Below, in pieces: positions 17,053-25,189 of a DNA stretch of 64,000 nt. Under the pieces are notes generated by a model that made no database searches, had not been told where the DNA came from, and worked only from the letters and a program-made list of their open reading frames with translations. The DNA comes from Nocardioides caeni. GTDB taxonomy: Bacteria > Actinomycetota > Actinomycetes > Propionibacteriales > Nocardioidaceae. Both the position numbers and the translations under genes were made by a program. The DNA is taken from NCBI RefSeq assembly GCF_004912195.1, contig NZ_STGW01000001.1, positions 521,552 through 585,551 of the forward strand. Direction: 5' to 3'. The stretch's first letter is position 1, and the number at the start of each line of letters is the position of its first letter.

Positions 17053-17766
17053 ATGGCCTCTCGCGAGCAGCGTGGATCCGTGCGGACCGCGGTCATCTGG
17101 GATGCGTTGGAGGCGGCCCTCGGCGGCAGCCCGCGCGACGTCGTCGACCTCGGCGGCGGCACCGGCGGATTCGCCGTGCGACTGGCCTCCTCGGGCCACC
17201 GGGTGCGCGTGGTCGACCCGAGTCCGGACGCGCTCGCCGCGCTCAGCAGGCGCGTCCAGGAGGTCGGCATCGACGTCTCGGGGCTCCAGGGTGACGTCGC
17301 CGATCTCGTCGAGGTGGCCGGCGCCGACAGCGCCGACGTGGTCCTGTGTCACGGCGTCCTCGAGGTCGTCGACCCCGTGCTCGCCCTCGACCGGTTGGGC
17401 GCCGTCCTGCGGCCGGGCGGTCGGCTCAGCCTCGTGGTCGGCCAGCGCCATGCCGCCGTGGTCGCCCGCGCGATGGCCGGCCACTTCGGCCAGGCACTCG
17501 GCCTGCTCGACGACACCGCAGCGATCGATGCCCGCACCGGCCGTCGCTTCACCGTCGACGAGCTCACGGCACTGCTCGCCGCAGCCGGCTTCACCATCGA
17601 CGCCGTCCACGCAGTGCGGGTCTTCACCGACCTGGTCCCCGCGGCGCTCGTCGACCTCGAGCCCGGCTCGGCCGCCGCGCTCGTGGAGCTCGAACGGGCC
17701 GTCGCGGAGCGCGCTGAGTACCTCCCGCTCGCAACCCAGCTGCACGTGCTCGCCACCCGCAGCTGA
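17053..17766 (+). CDS. Class I SAM-dependent methyltransferase
   Basis: A 237-aa cytoplasmic enzyme. SAM motif I is VVDLGGGTGGFAVRL (about residues 32-46), the acidic end of strand 2 is VVDPSPD, and motif IV reads VVLCHGVLEVVDP. After the core, residues about 150-237 form a helical cap. No residue pattern points to a substrate. It lies between the HEPN gene and dinB, 31 and 63 bases from them. This trio looks like a conserved SOS cassette, so a role in damage tolerance is possible but is inference. The longer frame upstream to 16927 is shadow. Confidence 0.85.
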   Translation: MASREQRGSVRTAVIWDALEAALGGSPRDVVDLGGGTGGFAVRLASSGHRVRVVDPSPDALAALSRRVQEVGIDVSGLQGDVADLVEVAGADSADVVLCHGVLEVVDPVLALDRLGAVLRPGGRLSLVVGQRHAAVVARAMAGHFGQALGLLDDTAAIDARTGRRFTVDELTALLAAAGFTIDAVHAVRVFTDLVPAALVDLEPGSAAALVELERAVAERAEYLPLATQLHVLATRS

Positions 17767-17829
17767 TCCCGCGCGGGCCACGGGCCGACGCGTCACACGA
17801 CGCGACCGCGCCGGCGGCGGGGGACTGCC

Positions 17830-19050
17830 GTGACCCTCCCGACCCTGCTGCACGTCGACATGGACGCGTTCTATGCCTCGGTCATGATCCGCGACCGTCC
17901 CGAGCTCCATGACGCCCCCGTGGTGGTCGGTGGAGGACACCGCGGCGTGGTGCTCTCGGCCAACTATCCCGCGCGCCGATTCGGCATCCGGTCGGGGATG
18001 CCGGGGACGCAGGCGCAGCGGTTGTGTCCCCATGCCATCACGATGGCTCCGGACTTCGGTCTGCTCACCCCCGTCTCACGATCGATCATGGACACCTTCC
18101 GCAGCGTGACGCCGGTGGTCGAGGTGACCTCGCTCGACGAGGCCTTCCTCGACGTCCGCGGCGCCCGCCGCCTCCTGGGATCTCCGACGGTGATCGCCGA
18201 GCGGCTGCGCTCCAGGGTCCGCGCCGAGCACGGCATCACCTGCTCGGTCGGCATCGCCGCCTCGGTATCCGTCGCGAAGCTGGCCTCCCGCCAGGCCAAG
18301 CCCGACGGTGTCCGGGTCATCGCCCCCGATCGCTTCGTCGCGGAGGTCCATCCCCTCGACATCGGCGACCTCCACGGTGTCGGTGAGGCGACCCGCCGGC
18401 GCCTCCACCGGATCGGGCTGGTCACCGTCGGCGACGTCGCCGCCATCCCGGTCGAGCAGCTGCGTCGCATGGTCGGCAACCACCTCGGCAGCCATCTCCA
18501 CGCCCTCGTCTGGGGAGCCGACCGGACCCAGCTGCGACCCGGCGGGGCCGGCGTCTTCGGCTTCGGCGAGGGCGAGCCCGAGAGCAGCATGGGCTCCCAG
18601 CACACGCTCGCCGTCGACGTCGGTGACCGTCACGTCCTGCACCGTGAGCTGCTGTCCCTCGCCACCCGCGTCGCCGGCCGGGCTCGCGCGGCGCACCGCC
18701 GCGGCCGGACCGTCGCCCTGACCGTGCGGTTCAGCGACTTCGTCACCGTCAACCGCTCGCGCACCCTCACCGAGCCGACCGACGTCAGCCTGGAGGTCCA
18801 TGCGACGGCCGTCGACCTGCTGGACCAGCTGCTCGACGGCCTCGGCCCCCGCGCGCGTCGGGTGCGCCTCGTCGGCGTGCGTCTCGAGGGGCTGCAGCGC
18901 ACCCACGACGGCGACACCCGTCAACTCGCCTTCGGCGAGCGCGACCCGGGTTGGCCGGATGCCGACCGCGCCGTCGACCGTGCCGTCGGCAGGTTCGGCT
19001 CCACTGCCGTCCGTCCGGCCAGCCTGATCGGTCACGGACGACGCGCTTGA
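17830..19050 (+). CDS. dinB: DNA polymerase IV (Y family)
   Basis: A 406-aa translesion polymerase. The palm has LLHVDMDAFYASV with the first catalytic Asp and VTSLDEAFLDV with the Asp-Glu pair near residue 100. The helix-hairpin-helix is DLHGVGEATRRRLHRIGL, and the little-finger domain covers about 240-350. There is no C-terminal beta-clamp motif that I can name with certainty. Translation starts at GTG 17830 after GGGGGA. The upstream SOS box predicts LexA repression. The product copies damaged DNA with low fidelity. Confidence 0.94.
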   Translation: MTLPTLLHVDMDAFYASVMIRDRPELHDAPVVVGGGHRGVVLSANYPARRFGIRSGMPGTQAQRLCPHAITMAPDFGLLTPVSRSIMDTFRSVTPVVEVTSLDEAFLDVRGARRLLGSPTVIAERLRSRVRAEHGITCSVGIAASVSVAKLASRQAKPDGVRVIAPDRFVAEVHPLDIGDLHGVGEATRRRLHRIGLVTVGDVAAIPVEQLRRMVGNHLGSHLHALVWGADRTQLRPGGAGVFGFGEGEPESSMGSQHTLAVDVGDRHVLHRELLSLATRVAGRARAAHRRGRTVALTVRFSDFVTVNRSRTLTEPTDVSLEVHATAVDLLDQLLDGLGPRARRVRLVGVRLEGLQRTHDGDTRQLAFGERDPGWPDADRAVDRAVGRFGSTAVRPASLIGHGRRA

Positions 19051-19123
19051 CCCGATCGAGTCACCGAGTGACCGCGATCGCACAATTTCATGATCCGCCC
19101 TACCCGCGCTGGCTCGGCCTGCC

Positions 19124-19129
19124 TACTAT
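19124..19129 (+). promoter_or_regulatory. Candidate -10 box for the DUF3040 gene
   Basis: TACTAT, giving a start near 19136 and a leader of about 36 nt that contains a proper GGAGGAG ribosome site before the GTG at 19172. Confidence 0.4.
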
Positions 19130-19171
19130 TGAGCCAGCAAGGATCGATCGTGTCGTGAGTCGGAGGAGCCG

Positions 19172-19594
19172 GTGCCACTCTCAGAAGAGGAGCTGCGACT
19201 GCTCGAGCAGATGGAGCGCGCCCTCAGCGAGGAGGACCCGAAGTTCGCCTCGACCCTCCGCGGCACCACCCTGCGTCAGGCAGCCCGCCGCCGCGCCATC
19301 GCAGCCGGCGTCGTCTTCGCGGCCGGGATCGCGGTCATGATGGGCGGCGCCGTCAGCGGCATCTGGCCACTCGGCGTCCTCGGCTTCCTCATCATGCTCG
19401 GCTCCGCGACTTTGCTCCTCGGAGCCCTCCGCGGCCAGCGTGGTGTCGGCGACCCGCACGTCACCGCCCACCCCTCCGGCTTCGGCGTCGTTGACGGAGG
19501 CCGTTCGAGGGGCTCACGCGGCTCCGGGTCCTCCGGCTTCATGGCCACCCTCCAGGCCCGCTGGCGTCGCCGCAGGGAGCGCGGCGGCTTCTAG
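19172..19594 (+). CDS. DUF3040 membrane protein
   Basis: A 140-aa protein of the DUF3040 family. It starts MPLSEEELRLLEQMERALSE, the family signature, with two adjacent TM helices at about residues 48-68 and 70-90 and a basic C-terminal tail. GGAGGAG lies 3-9 bases before the GTG start. In M. tuberculosis the homologue Rv2169c also lies just outside the dcw cluster. Members are small actinobacterial membrane proteins of unknown function. It is followed by a non-coding repeat island. Confidence 0.88.
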   Translation: MPLSEEELRLLEQMERALSEEDPKFASTLRGTTLRQAARRRAIAAGVVFAAGIAVMMGGAVSGIWPLGVLGFLIMLGSATLLLGALRGQRGVGDPHVTAHPSGFGVVDGGRSRGSRGSGSSGFMATLQARWRRRRERGGF

Positions 19595-19602
19595 TTTGTC
19601 TT

Positions 19603-19661
19603 GGCCGAGCGTGTCGCCCAGTCGGGTGCGGCCGCACGGCCACTCGCTGCGCTCGGGCCGC
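19603..19661 (+). repeat. 59-bp direct repeat, copy 1
   Basis: Identical over 59 bases to 19773-19831, 170 bases apart. It begins GGCCGAGCGTGTCGCC and contains a GC-rich imperfect palindrome. Confidence 0.85.
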
Positions 19662-19772
19662 GGGCCGCGCCCGACGCGGCTTCGCCGCGGGGCGCCACGC
19701 TGCCGGCCTCGCGGTTGGCTGGCGTAGGTCGAGCCTTGGTCTGGCGGCAAGACTGGCGTAGCTTGCTGAGTG

Positions 19773-19831
19773 GGCCGAGCGTGTCGCCCAGTCGGGTGCG
19801 GCCGCACGGCCACTCGCTGCGCTCGGGCCGC
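19773..19831 (+). repeat. 59-bp direct repeat, copy 2
   Basis: Second identical copy; sequences diverge directly on both sides (CGGG versus CCTT on the right). Tandem duplication of a small element, or two insertions, are both possible. Confidence 0.85.
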
Positions 19832-19834
19832 CTT

Positions 19835-19875
19835 GGTCATCGAGGAGCGAGCCCCAGCGAGCGTCACGAGATGCC
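19835..19875 (+). repeat. Palindromic element, family 2, copy a
   Basis: GGTCATCGAGGAGC at the left and CGTCACGAGATGCC at the right, the same ends as the element after hisF. Confidence 0.55.
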
Positions 19876-19903
19876 TGGGCGAACCTTGCCGAGGTGACCA
19901 CGG

Positions 19904-19950
19904 GGGTCTCGTGACACCCCGCTCGTTCCTCGCGGGGCTCCTCGACCACC
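19904..19950 (-). repeat. Palindromic element, family 2, copy b (inverted)
   Basis: Read on the minus strand it runs GGTGGTCGAGGAGCCCC to GTCACGAGACC, matching copy a and the copy after hisF. With copy a it forms an inverted pair. Confidence 0.55.
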
Positions 19951-19984
19951 ACGAGGAGGGTCGGCGCCTGCGGTGCCGGACGGG

Positions 19985-20086
19985 CAACCCCCGGCGGCGC
20001 ATCGGGGTGCCCTCGGCGGGAAGCAGGGTCAGCCGCCCAGCCGGGTGGCCGAGGGCGGGGTCCCCGCTCTGCGCCGCCGGGGGTTG
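19985..20086. repeat. Large perfect-ended inverted repeat
   Basis: CAACCCCCGGCGGCGCA at the left pairs perfectly with the last 17 bases. A nested pair GCCCTCGGC / GCCGAGGGC lies inside. The 102-bp unit would form a strong stem in DNA or RNA and may terminate transcription from either side. Confidence 0.75.
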
Positions 20087-20167
20087 ATCCGGGAGGCGCC
20101 GCAGGCGCTCACCGCTCCCATCCCGGAGAGTCGGGGGTTGGCCCGGGAGGCGCCGCAGGCGCCAACC
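20081..20167. repeat. Two copies of a 33-bp palindromic unit
   Basis: GGGTTG....GGGAGGCGCCGCAGG occurs at 20081-20113 and 20135-20167, 54 bases apart. The second copy has nearly perfect ends, GGGTTGGC and GCCAACCC. Confidence 0.6.
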
Positions 20168-20206
20168 CGCCCAACAGCAGTCACCGTCCGGCACGACAGG
20201 CACAGA

Positions 20207-20254
20207 GGTTTCGAGGCCACTCGCTCGTTCCTCGCTCGCGGCACCTCAACCAGC
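20207..20254 (+). repeat. Palindromic element, family 1, copy A
   Basis: Starts GGTTTCGAGGC and ends CACCTCAACCAGC, with imperfectly inverted ends. Related copies lie inside hisC and after hisB. Confidence 0.65.
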
Positions 20255-20259
20255 GAAGG

Positions 20260-22635
20260 TCAGTGGCGCCAGATGGAGCGGGGCATCCAACGGGCGCGGC
20301 GGCGGGCCCGGGCCGTGACGCCCGCCTCCAGGGCGGTGATCACGAGGTGGGCGTCGTCCGCGAGTGACGGGGGAGCCAGCGTGGCGACGCCGCCGGCGGC
20401 GGGCGATCCGTCGCGGGCGTAGCGCGTCCGTTCGACCCGGTCCACGATGCGCTCGAGGGCGTCGGCAGCGGCAGGGGCGGCAGACGGTCCGGTCCGTGGG
20501 CGTTCGATGTCGGGGTCGGGGGGTGCCGTCGGGTCGCCCAGCTGACCCGCGAGCACCACACCGACCTCGCGCGGCGATCGTCCTTCAGGCCAGCTCGCGC
20601 CGAGGTCGCGGACGGTTGCGCGCAGCTCCGTCCAGATCTCCTCCGGGCCGCCGTGGAGGCCGGCGCGCCGGTGCCGGCCGCGCAGCAGAGGGGGGCCGAT
20701 CAGCAGGAGCAGCACCAGCAGCGCCGCGATGAGACAGGCCACCACGACCAGGGGGTGGATGCCACCGTCCTCCTGGGCGGCGGCGTCGTCGGCCGTCGTG
20801 TCGGGCTCGGCGCGGTCCTGCTCAGGTCGCCGCTCGGGGGCGGTGGGGTCGCTTCCTCCGGAGGAGGCCGACGCGGAGGTGGTCGGGGCCGAGGGCTCGG
20901 GGAAGCCGCCACTGTCGATGTCGGAGCGGGAGTACGGCGGCACGTCGGGTGCCCGGTCGGCGGGGGTGGGCTCGAAGCGCACCCAGCCGGCGTCGGCGAA
21001 GTAGAGCTCGGGCCAGGCGTGCAGGTCGTGGCTGGTGTACTCCCAGGTGCCGTCGGTGTAGTTGGTCGGCTTGAGGAAGCCGACGGCGACGCGAGCCGGG
21101 ATGCCGAGGCTCCGCGCCATCACGGCCATCGCGGAGGCGAACTGCTCGCAGTACCCGACCCGGCCCTCGGCGGAGAGGAAGTGGTCGAGAGTGTCGTTGC
21201 CGGTGCCGTTGGGCGCGGCGCGCAGGTCGTAGGTGAAGCCGCCGTCCTCGCGGAACCAACGCTGCAGCAAGGTCGCTCTCTCGTAGTCGTTGCCCCCCGC
21301 TTCGGTGACAGCGCGGGCGAGGTCGCGCACCGCGTTGGAGACGCCCGGCGCGTCGAGCAGCTCGTCGGGGACCGCCCCGGATGCCGCGTCGCCGAACCAC
21401 CGGCCGTCGGCCCCGTAGTCGGGATCGAGCGAGGTGACGGAGTACTGCATCCTCTTGGTGTCGAGGTCGTCGTCGGCGGAGAGGAAGTCGAGGGTCGTCG
21501 GGTCGTAGCGCCAGTCCCCGGCGGCATAGACGGCCTTGGCCGGGAACGTCGTCGGCAGCCAGGTCGAGTCGAGGTCCTCGGAGATGGTCAGGTCGTAGCG
21601 GTACTCCCGGACGGGGACCGTCGAGGAGAGGCCGGGCGGCCGGGGGAGCTCGCCGTCGGCGAGGTTGTCGCCGTCGACGTCCCGGTCACCGCTGCTCCAC
21701 TCGTCGCCGGTGAAGCGGTTGAGGACAGCGAGCCGGAGGTACGACGGCGACGGGTCGTCGGTCGTGAAGCGGATGAGCGGCACCTCCTCGCCCCGCTCGA
21801 GGTCGCGACGCATGTCGACCAGGGGCTTGCGGATGCGGATGTCCCCGTTGCCGCCGCTGCCGCCGAACTCGAAGACGTCGACGGCGAGGACGGGGATGAA
21901 GGTCGGCAGCACGAGCGCGAGCGCGGTCGCGGTGACGCCGATGGTCCAGGTGCTGGCGCGAGCGGCGTCGCGGACCGGTCGGGCCAGACCGTTGCGGGAG
22001 GCCGGGTCGCCGACCATCCGCCCCCAGACGAGGGTGTGGCCGCGAGCGTCGATGTGGAGCAGGGCGAGGAAGCCGGCGGCCGCGGCGACGAAGCTGCGCC
22101 AGTCCGGGCCGGCGTCGATGAGACCGCTGGGCACGGAGTAGATCGCCAGCAGAGCGAGGCCGGCGGCGGGGACGTGCCGGTAGGTGCAGGCGACGGTGTC
22201 GACGATCAGCAGGAAGAGGGCGCCAGCGACGACGATGAGGGGCCACACGGGCGGTGCCTCGGCGCTGACGGGGGCCTGGTAGAGGCGGGCGGCGTCGATC
22301 GCCGTGGTCAGCGCGTTGCTGATCTCGGCGCTCGCGCCGCCGAGCGGGATCGGCGTTCCGGCGATCTGCTGGGAGACGAGAGCCGTGACGACGACCGTCT
22401 GCACGAGGGCGACGAGGGGGCGGGCCAGGCTCGTGGAGCGGAGGACGGCTCCGAGTGCTGCGACGACGAGCGCGAGCAGGGCCAGGCGTCCGAGATAGCT
22501 GGACGGCTCCTCGACGAAGCCTCGCCACGCGGTCAGGGTCAGCCAGGTGGTCGCCGCGGCGAGGATGCTGAGGGCGATCGTGGTGCCGTGTCCGGCGGCG
22601 AGGTCGGTGCGTCGGGCGCGTGCGGTGCCGGCCAT
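20260..22635 (-). CDS. TgpA-like transglutaminase membrane protein
   Basis: A 791-aa protein. Residues about 15-250 hold six or more TM helices, then a TgpA N-terminal region, then a transglutaminase-like domain with GRVGYCEQFASAMAVMARSLG (Cys about 495), SHDLHAWPELYF (His about 538) and WVRFEPTP (acid about 554) as the catalytic triad. One more TM helix near residue 640 leads to a cytoplasmic DUF4129-like tail. It is the last gene of a moxR - DUF58 - tgpA operon; TGATG overlaps the DUF58 stop. Such operons are common in actinobacteria; a protease or amidase role in the envelope is presumed. The upstream frame to 23160 is shadow. Confidence 0.9.
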   Translation of the reverse strand: MAGTARARRTDLAAGHGTTIALSILAAATTWLTLTAWRGFVEEPSSYLGRLALLALVVAALGAVLRSTSLARPLVALVQTVVVTALVSQQIAGTPIPLGGASAEISNALTTAIDAARLYQAPVSAEAPPVWPLIVVAGALFLLIVDTVACTYRHVPAAGLALLAIYSVPSGLIDAGPDWRSFVAAAAGFLALLHIDARGHTLVWGRMVGDPASRNGLARPVRDAARASTWTIGVTATALALVLPTFIPVLAVDVFEFGGSGGNGDIRIRKPLVDMRRDLERGEEVPLIRFTTDDPSPSYLRLAVLNRFTGDEWSSGDRDVDGDNLADGELPRPPGLSSTVPVREYRYDLTISEDLDSTWLPTTFPAKAVYAAGDWRYDPTTLDFLSADDDLDTKRMQYSVTSLDPDYGADGRWFGDAASGAVPDELLDAPGVSNAVRDLARAVTEAGGNDYERATLLQRWFREDGGFTYDLRAAPNGTGNDTLDHFLSAEGRVGYCEQFASAMAVMARSLGIPARVAVGFLKPTNYTDGTWEYTSHDLHAWPELYFADAGWVRFEPTPADRAPDVPPYSRSDIDSGGFPEPSAPTTSASASSGGSDPTAPERRPEQDRAEPDTTADDAAAQEDGGIHPLVVVACLIAALLVLLLLIGPPLLRGRHRRAGLHGGPEEIWTELRATVRDLGASWPEGRSPREVGVVLAGQLGDPTAPPDPDIERPRTGPSAAPAAADALERIVDRVERTRYARDGSPAAGGVATLAPPSLADDAHLVITALEAGVTARARRRARWMPRSIWRH

Positions 22636-23849
22636 CAGGAGGCTCCGGTCCGGGAGGGGGAGCGGCCCAGGTCCTGCCAGGCGAGGTCGAGCCGGTCCCG
22701 GGGGCCCACGGCCGTCGCCCGCCAGCCGAGGGTCGCGAGGGGTGCGGCGGCGGCGTCGCCCAGGCGGCCGGCCGAGGCGGACCACTGTGCGACGTCGAGC
22801 ACGACGCCCAGGGCCGCGCCGGCGTCGTGCCGGATCCGTCGCAGGGCGGCCTGATCGGTGTCGAGGGTCCGTCCGAACGCGCCGACGACGACGCCACCCC
22901 GGGCGTGGTCGCCGCACCAGCCGACGTCCAGGCTGCCCCGCTCGGTCATGCGCAGCACGGCCATGCGGCGGAGGGCGGCGTCGGCGCCGTCGCACTCGAT
23001 GCCGTCGGCGGTGGCGAACTGCACGGAGTAGCCGTGCTGTTCGAGGTGGACGATGGCGGAGGCGGCGGTGACCACGGCGGCCTCGAAGCTGGAGGCGGGA
23101 CCGCGGCCCTGGTGGACCTTGCTGCGGTGGTCGAGCAGCACGATGGCATGCGCCTCCCACGGCTGCTCCTCGCGGCGGACCATCAGCTCACCGAGGCGTG
23201 CCGAGCTGCGCCAGTGGACGCGGCGGAGGTCGTCGCCGCGGCGATATTCGCGCACCGTGACGTCCTCGGCCGAGCCGGTCGCGAAGGACTGGGGACGGTG
23301 GTCGCCGGCGCCGTGCCAACCGCCGGACAGGGGGACCCCGGGCAGGGGGAGCACCCGCGGCGTGACGACGACGGTGGCCGGGTCGCCGAGCGAGGAGCGG
23401 CGCTCGACCATGCCGAAGGGGTCGACCGTGCGGACCACCAGCGGCCCGAGGTCGTACTGCCCGCGCAGCTCGGACCGCACGGGATAGGTGAGCGTGCGCT
23501 CCCAGCCGCGCTCGAGGTCGGCGAGCACGAAGCGTGGCCGGCTGCCGAGGGCGTAGGGGACGTTGTCCTCGACGAGGAGTGCGGCGCGGCGACGGGTGCC
23601 GGTGGCGGCGAGCTCGACGTGGGCGGTCTCTCCGGCCCGCAGCAGGGCGGGGCGGACACTGCGCTGGACCTGCGCGTCGGGCCGCCGGACGGCGACGACG
23701 ATCGCGGCGACGATCGGCAGCACCAGCACCAGCACGCCGACCCGGACGAGGGCGGGCTGACCGAACACGATGGCGCAACCGATCGCGGTGGCTCCTGCTG
23801 CGACGAACGCGCGTCCGCGAAGGGTCAGCGACGACCAGAGGGCACGCAT
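22635..23849 (-). CDS. DUF58 domain protein
   Basis: A 404-aa protein with two N-terminal TM helices (about 12-30 and 34-52). The DUF58 signature REYRRGDDLRRVHWRSSAR is near residue 200 and a vWA-like fold follows, with IVLLDHRS in place of a full metal site. These proteins act with MoxR AAA ATPases, probably in assembly of envelope complexes. The stop overlaps the tgpA start by one base (TGATG) and the gene starts 13 bases after moxR, so the three are one operon. Confidence 0.9.
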   Translation of the reverse strand: MRALWSSLTLRGRAFVAAGATAIGCAIVFGQPALVRVGVLVLVLPIVAAIVVAVRRPDAQVQRSVRPALLRAGETAHVELAATGTRRRAALLVEDNVPYALGSRPRFVLADLERGWERTLTYPVRSELRGQYDLGPLVVRTVDPFGMVERRSSLGDPATVVVTPRVLPLPGVPLSGGWHGAGDHRPQSFATGSAEDVTVREYRRGDDLRRVHWRSSARLGELMVRREEQPWEAHAIVLLDHRSKVHQGRGPASSFEAAVVTAASAIVHLEQHGYSVQFATADGIECDGADAALRRMAVLRMTERGSLDVGWCGDHARGGVVVGAFGRTLDTDQAALRRIRHDAGAALGVVLDVAQWSASAGRLGDAAAAPLATLGWRATAVGPRDRLDLAWQDLGRSPSRTGAS

Positions 23850-23862
23850 GGCCGAGGCCCGG

Positions 23863-24903
23863 TCAGGCGCCCGGCACGGGCACGTGCGCGGCGATGCCCT
23901 CGAGGATCGCGGCGACGCTGCGACCGCCGACGGCGGCCTCGGCGCTGGGGAGGAGGCGGTGGGCGAGGACCGGCTGGATCAGGGCTCGCAGGTCGTCGGG
24001 GATGACGTAGTCACGTCGGTGCACCGCGGCACGGGCCTTGGCGGCCCGGACGAGGTGCAGGGTCGCCCGGGGTGAGGCGCCCAGCACCAGCTCGGGGGAG
24101 TGGCGGGTGGCGGCGGTCAGGGCGACGGCGTACTGCTGCACGGCGTCGGAGACGTGCACCTGGGCGACGATGCCGCACAGCTTGCGGACCTCGGCGCTGT
24201 CGGTGACGGGCTCGAGGTCGTCGAGCGGGTTGACGGTGCCGTGGCTCGTCAGCATCGCGAGCTCGGCCTGGGGCACCGGGTAGCCGACCGACACACGGGC
24301 GAGGAACCGGTCGCGCTGGGCCTCGGGGAGGGGATAGGTGCCCTCCATCTCGACGGGGTTCTGTGTCGCGATGACCATGAATGGCGACTCGAGCGGATAG
24401 GTCACGTTGTCGACGGTGACCTGGCGCTCGGCCATGCACTCGAGCAGAGCCGACTGGGTCTTGGGCGAGGCGCGGTTGATCTCGTCGCCGATCACGACGT
24501 TGGCGAACACGCCGCCGGGGCGGAACTCGAACTCCCGCGTGGACTGGTTGAACACCGAGACGCCCGTGATGTCGGAGGGCAGCAGGTCGGGTGTGAACTG
24601 GACGCGGCGCACCGTCGAGTCGATGCTGCGGGCGAGGGCCTTGCTGAGCATGGTCTTGCCGACCCCGGGCACGTCCTCGATCAGCAGGTGACCCTCGGCG
24701 AGCAGCACGATCACCGAGCTCAGGACGACGTCACTCTTGCCCTGGATGACCTTCTCGACGTTGGCGCGGATCTGGGCGGCGACCCGGGCCACCGTCTCGA
24801 CGTCCGGGGCTGACGGCCCGGCCGATCCTGATGGCGCTGGTGGCGCCGGCGCCACGGGTGGTGCGGGTGGTGCGGGCGGTGCCGGCGGGGTGGTGGGCTC
24901 CAC
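23863..24903 (-). CDS. MoxR family AAA+ ATPase
   Basis: A 346-aa ATPase. An N-terminal Pro/Ala-rich tail of about 35 residues leads into the AAA+ core: Walker A EDVPGVGKTMLSKAL (about residue 78), Walker B VVIGDEINRA, sensor 1 VIATQNPVE, arginine finger region LPEAQRDRF. MoxR proteins act as chaperone-like partners of vWA proteins such as DUF58. The start is GTG 24903 behind GAGGGAGAG; the longer frame upstream runs into the mraZ promoter and is rejected. A TAGGGT hexamer about 65 bases upstream is a likely promoter. It is divergent from mraZ. Confidence 0.92.
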   Translation of the reverse strand: MEPTTPPAPPAPPAPPVAPAPPAPSGSAGPSAPDVETVARVAAQIRANVEKVIQGKSDVVLSSVIVLLAEGHLLIEDVPGVGKTMLSKALARSIDSTVRRVQFTPDLLPSDITGVSVFNQSTREFEFRPGGVFANVVIGDEINRASPKTQSALLECMAERQVTVDNVTYPLESPFMVIATQNPVEMEGTYPLPEAQRDRFLARVSVGYPVPQAELAMLTSHGTVNPLDDLEPVTDSAEVRKLCGIVAQVHVSDAVQQYAVALTAATRHSPELVLGASPRATLHLVRAAKARAAVHRRDYVIPDDLRALIQPVLAHRLLPSAEAAVGGRSVAAILEGIAAHVPVPGA

Positions 24904-24967
24904 GTGCTCTCCCTCGTGCTCGTGCAGTGCTCGTTGCAGCGCGGGGCGCTCGGTCCCCGGTGGAGCA

Positions 24968-24973
24968 ACCCTA
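24968..24973 (-). promoter_or_regulatory. Candidate -10 box of the moxR operon
   Basis: TAGGGT on the minus strand, giving a leader of roughly 55-60 nt that contains the GAGGGAGAG ribosome site. Confidence 0.4.
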
Positions 24974-25130
24974 CGGCGCCCCTGGCTGGTCGGCTCGCCG
25001 GATGGGCCTGCGCGTCGCATTTCCCTCCACCGGCGCTCCACTCCGCTCCACCGGCGGCTCCTGGCCCGCTGACCTGCGCCTTTGTGGCCGGGCGTGGGGG
25101 CGATCCGGCGGAAATTCAGGGCCGAGGTGG

Positions 25131-25158
25131 TTGACGGTGGGGGAAAGTGGAGTACTGT
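25131..25158 (+). promoter_or_regulatory. Promoter of mraZ and the dcw cluster
   Basis: TTGACG at 25131-25136 and TACTGT at 25153-25158 with a 16-base spacer form a good sigma-70-type promoter. RNA would start near 25165, giving a leader of about 25 nt with GGAGG before the mraZ ATG. Confidence 0.6.
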
Positions 25159-25172
25159 GGGGGAAAGTGGAG
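25137..25172 (+). promoter_or_regulatory. MraZ-type operator: two 16-bp direct repeats
   Basis: GTGGGGGAAAGTGGAG occurs at 25137-25152 and 25157-25172, a 20-base period that puts both on nearly the same face of the helix. Each copy has two TGG-type half sites 9-10 bases apart, like the TGGG repeats bound by MraZ rings in other bacteria. The copies fill the promoter spacer and the start region, so MraZ should repress its own operon. Confidence 0.65.
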
Positions 25173-25189
25173 GACGACGGAGGTGCCAG

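Larger units (their letters stand above)
19595..20259. repeat. Non-coding repeat island
   Basis: A 665-bp gap between DUF3040 and the transglutaminase gene with no credible coding frame. It holds a 59-bp direct repeat, two oppositely oriented copies of a GGTC-TCGAGGAG element, a large inverted repeat, a tandem palindromic 33-mer and one copy of the GGTTTCGAGG element that recurs in the his operon. It looks like a landing pad for small palindromic repeats. No transposase is present. Confidence 0.7.

Noticed and set aside
19595-20259. Possible insertion sequence or degraded gene in the repeat island
   Set aside because: No transposase frame, no long terminal repeats flanking a gene, and no frame with credible protein features.
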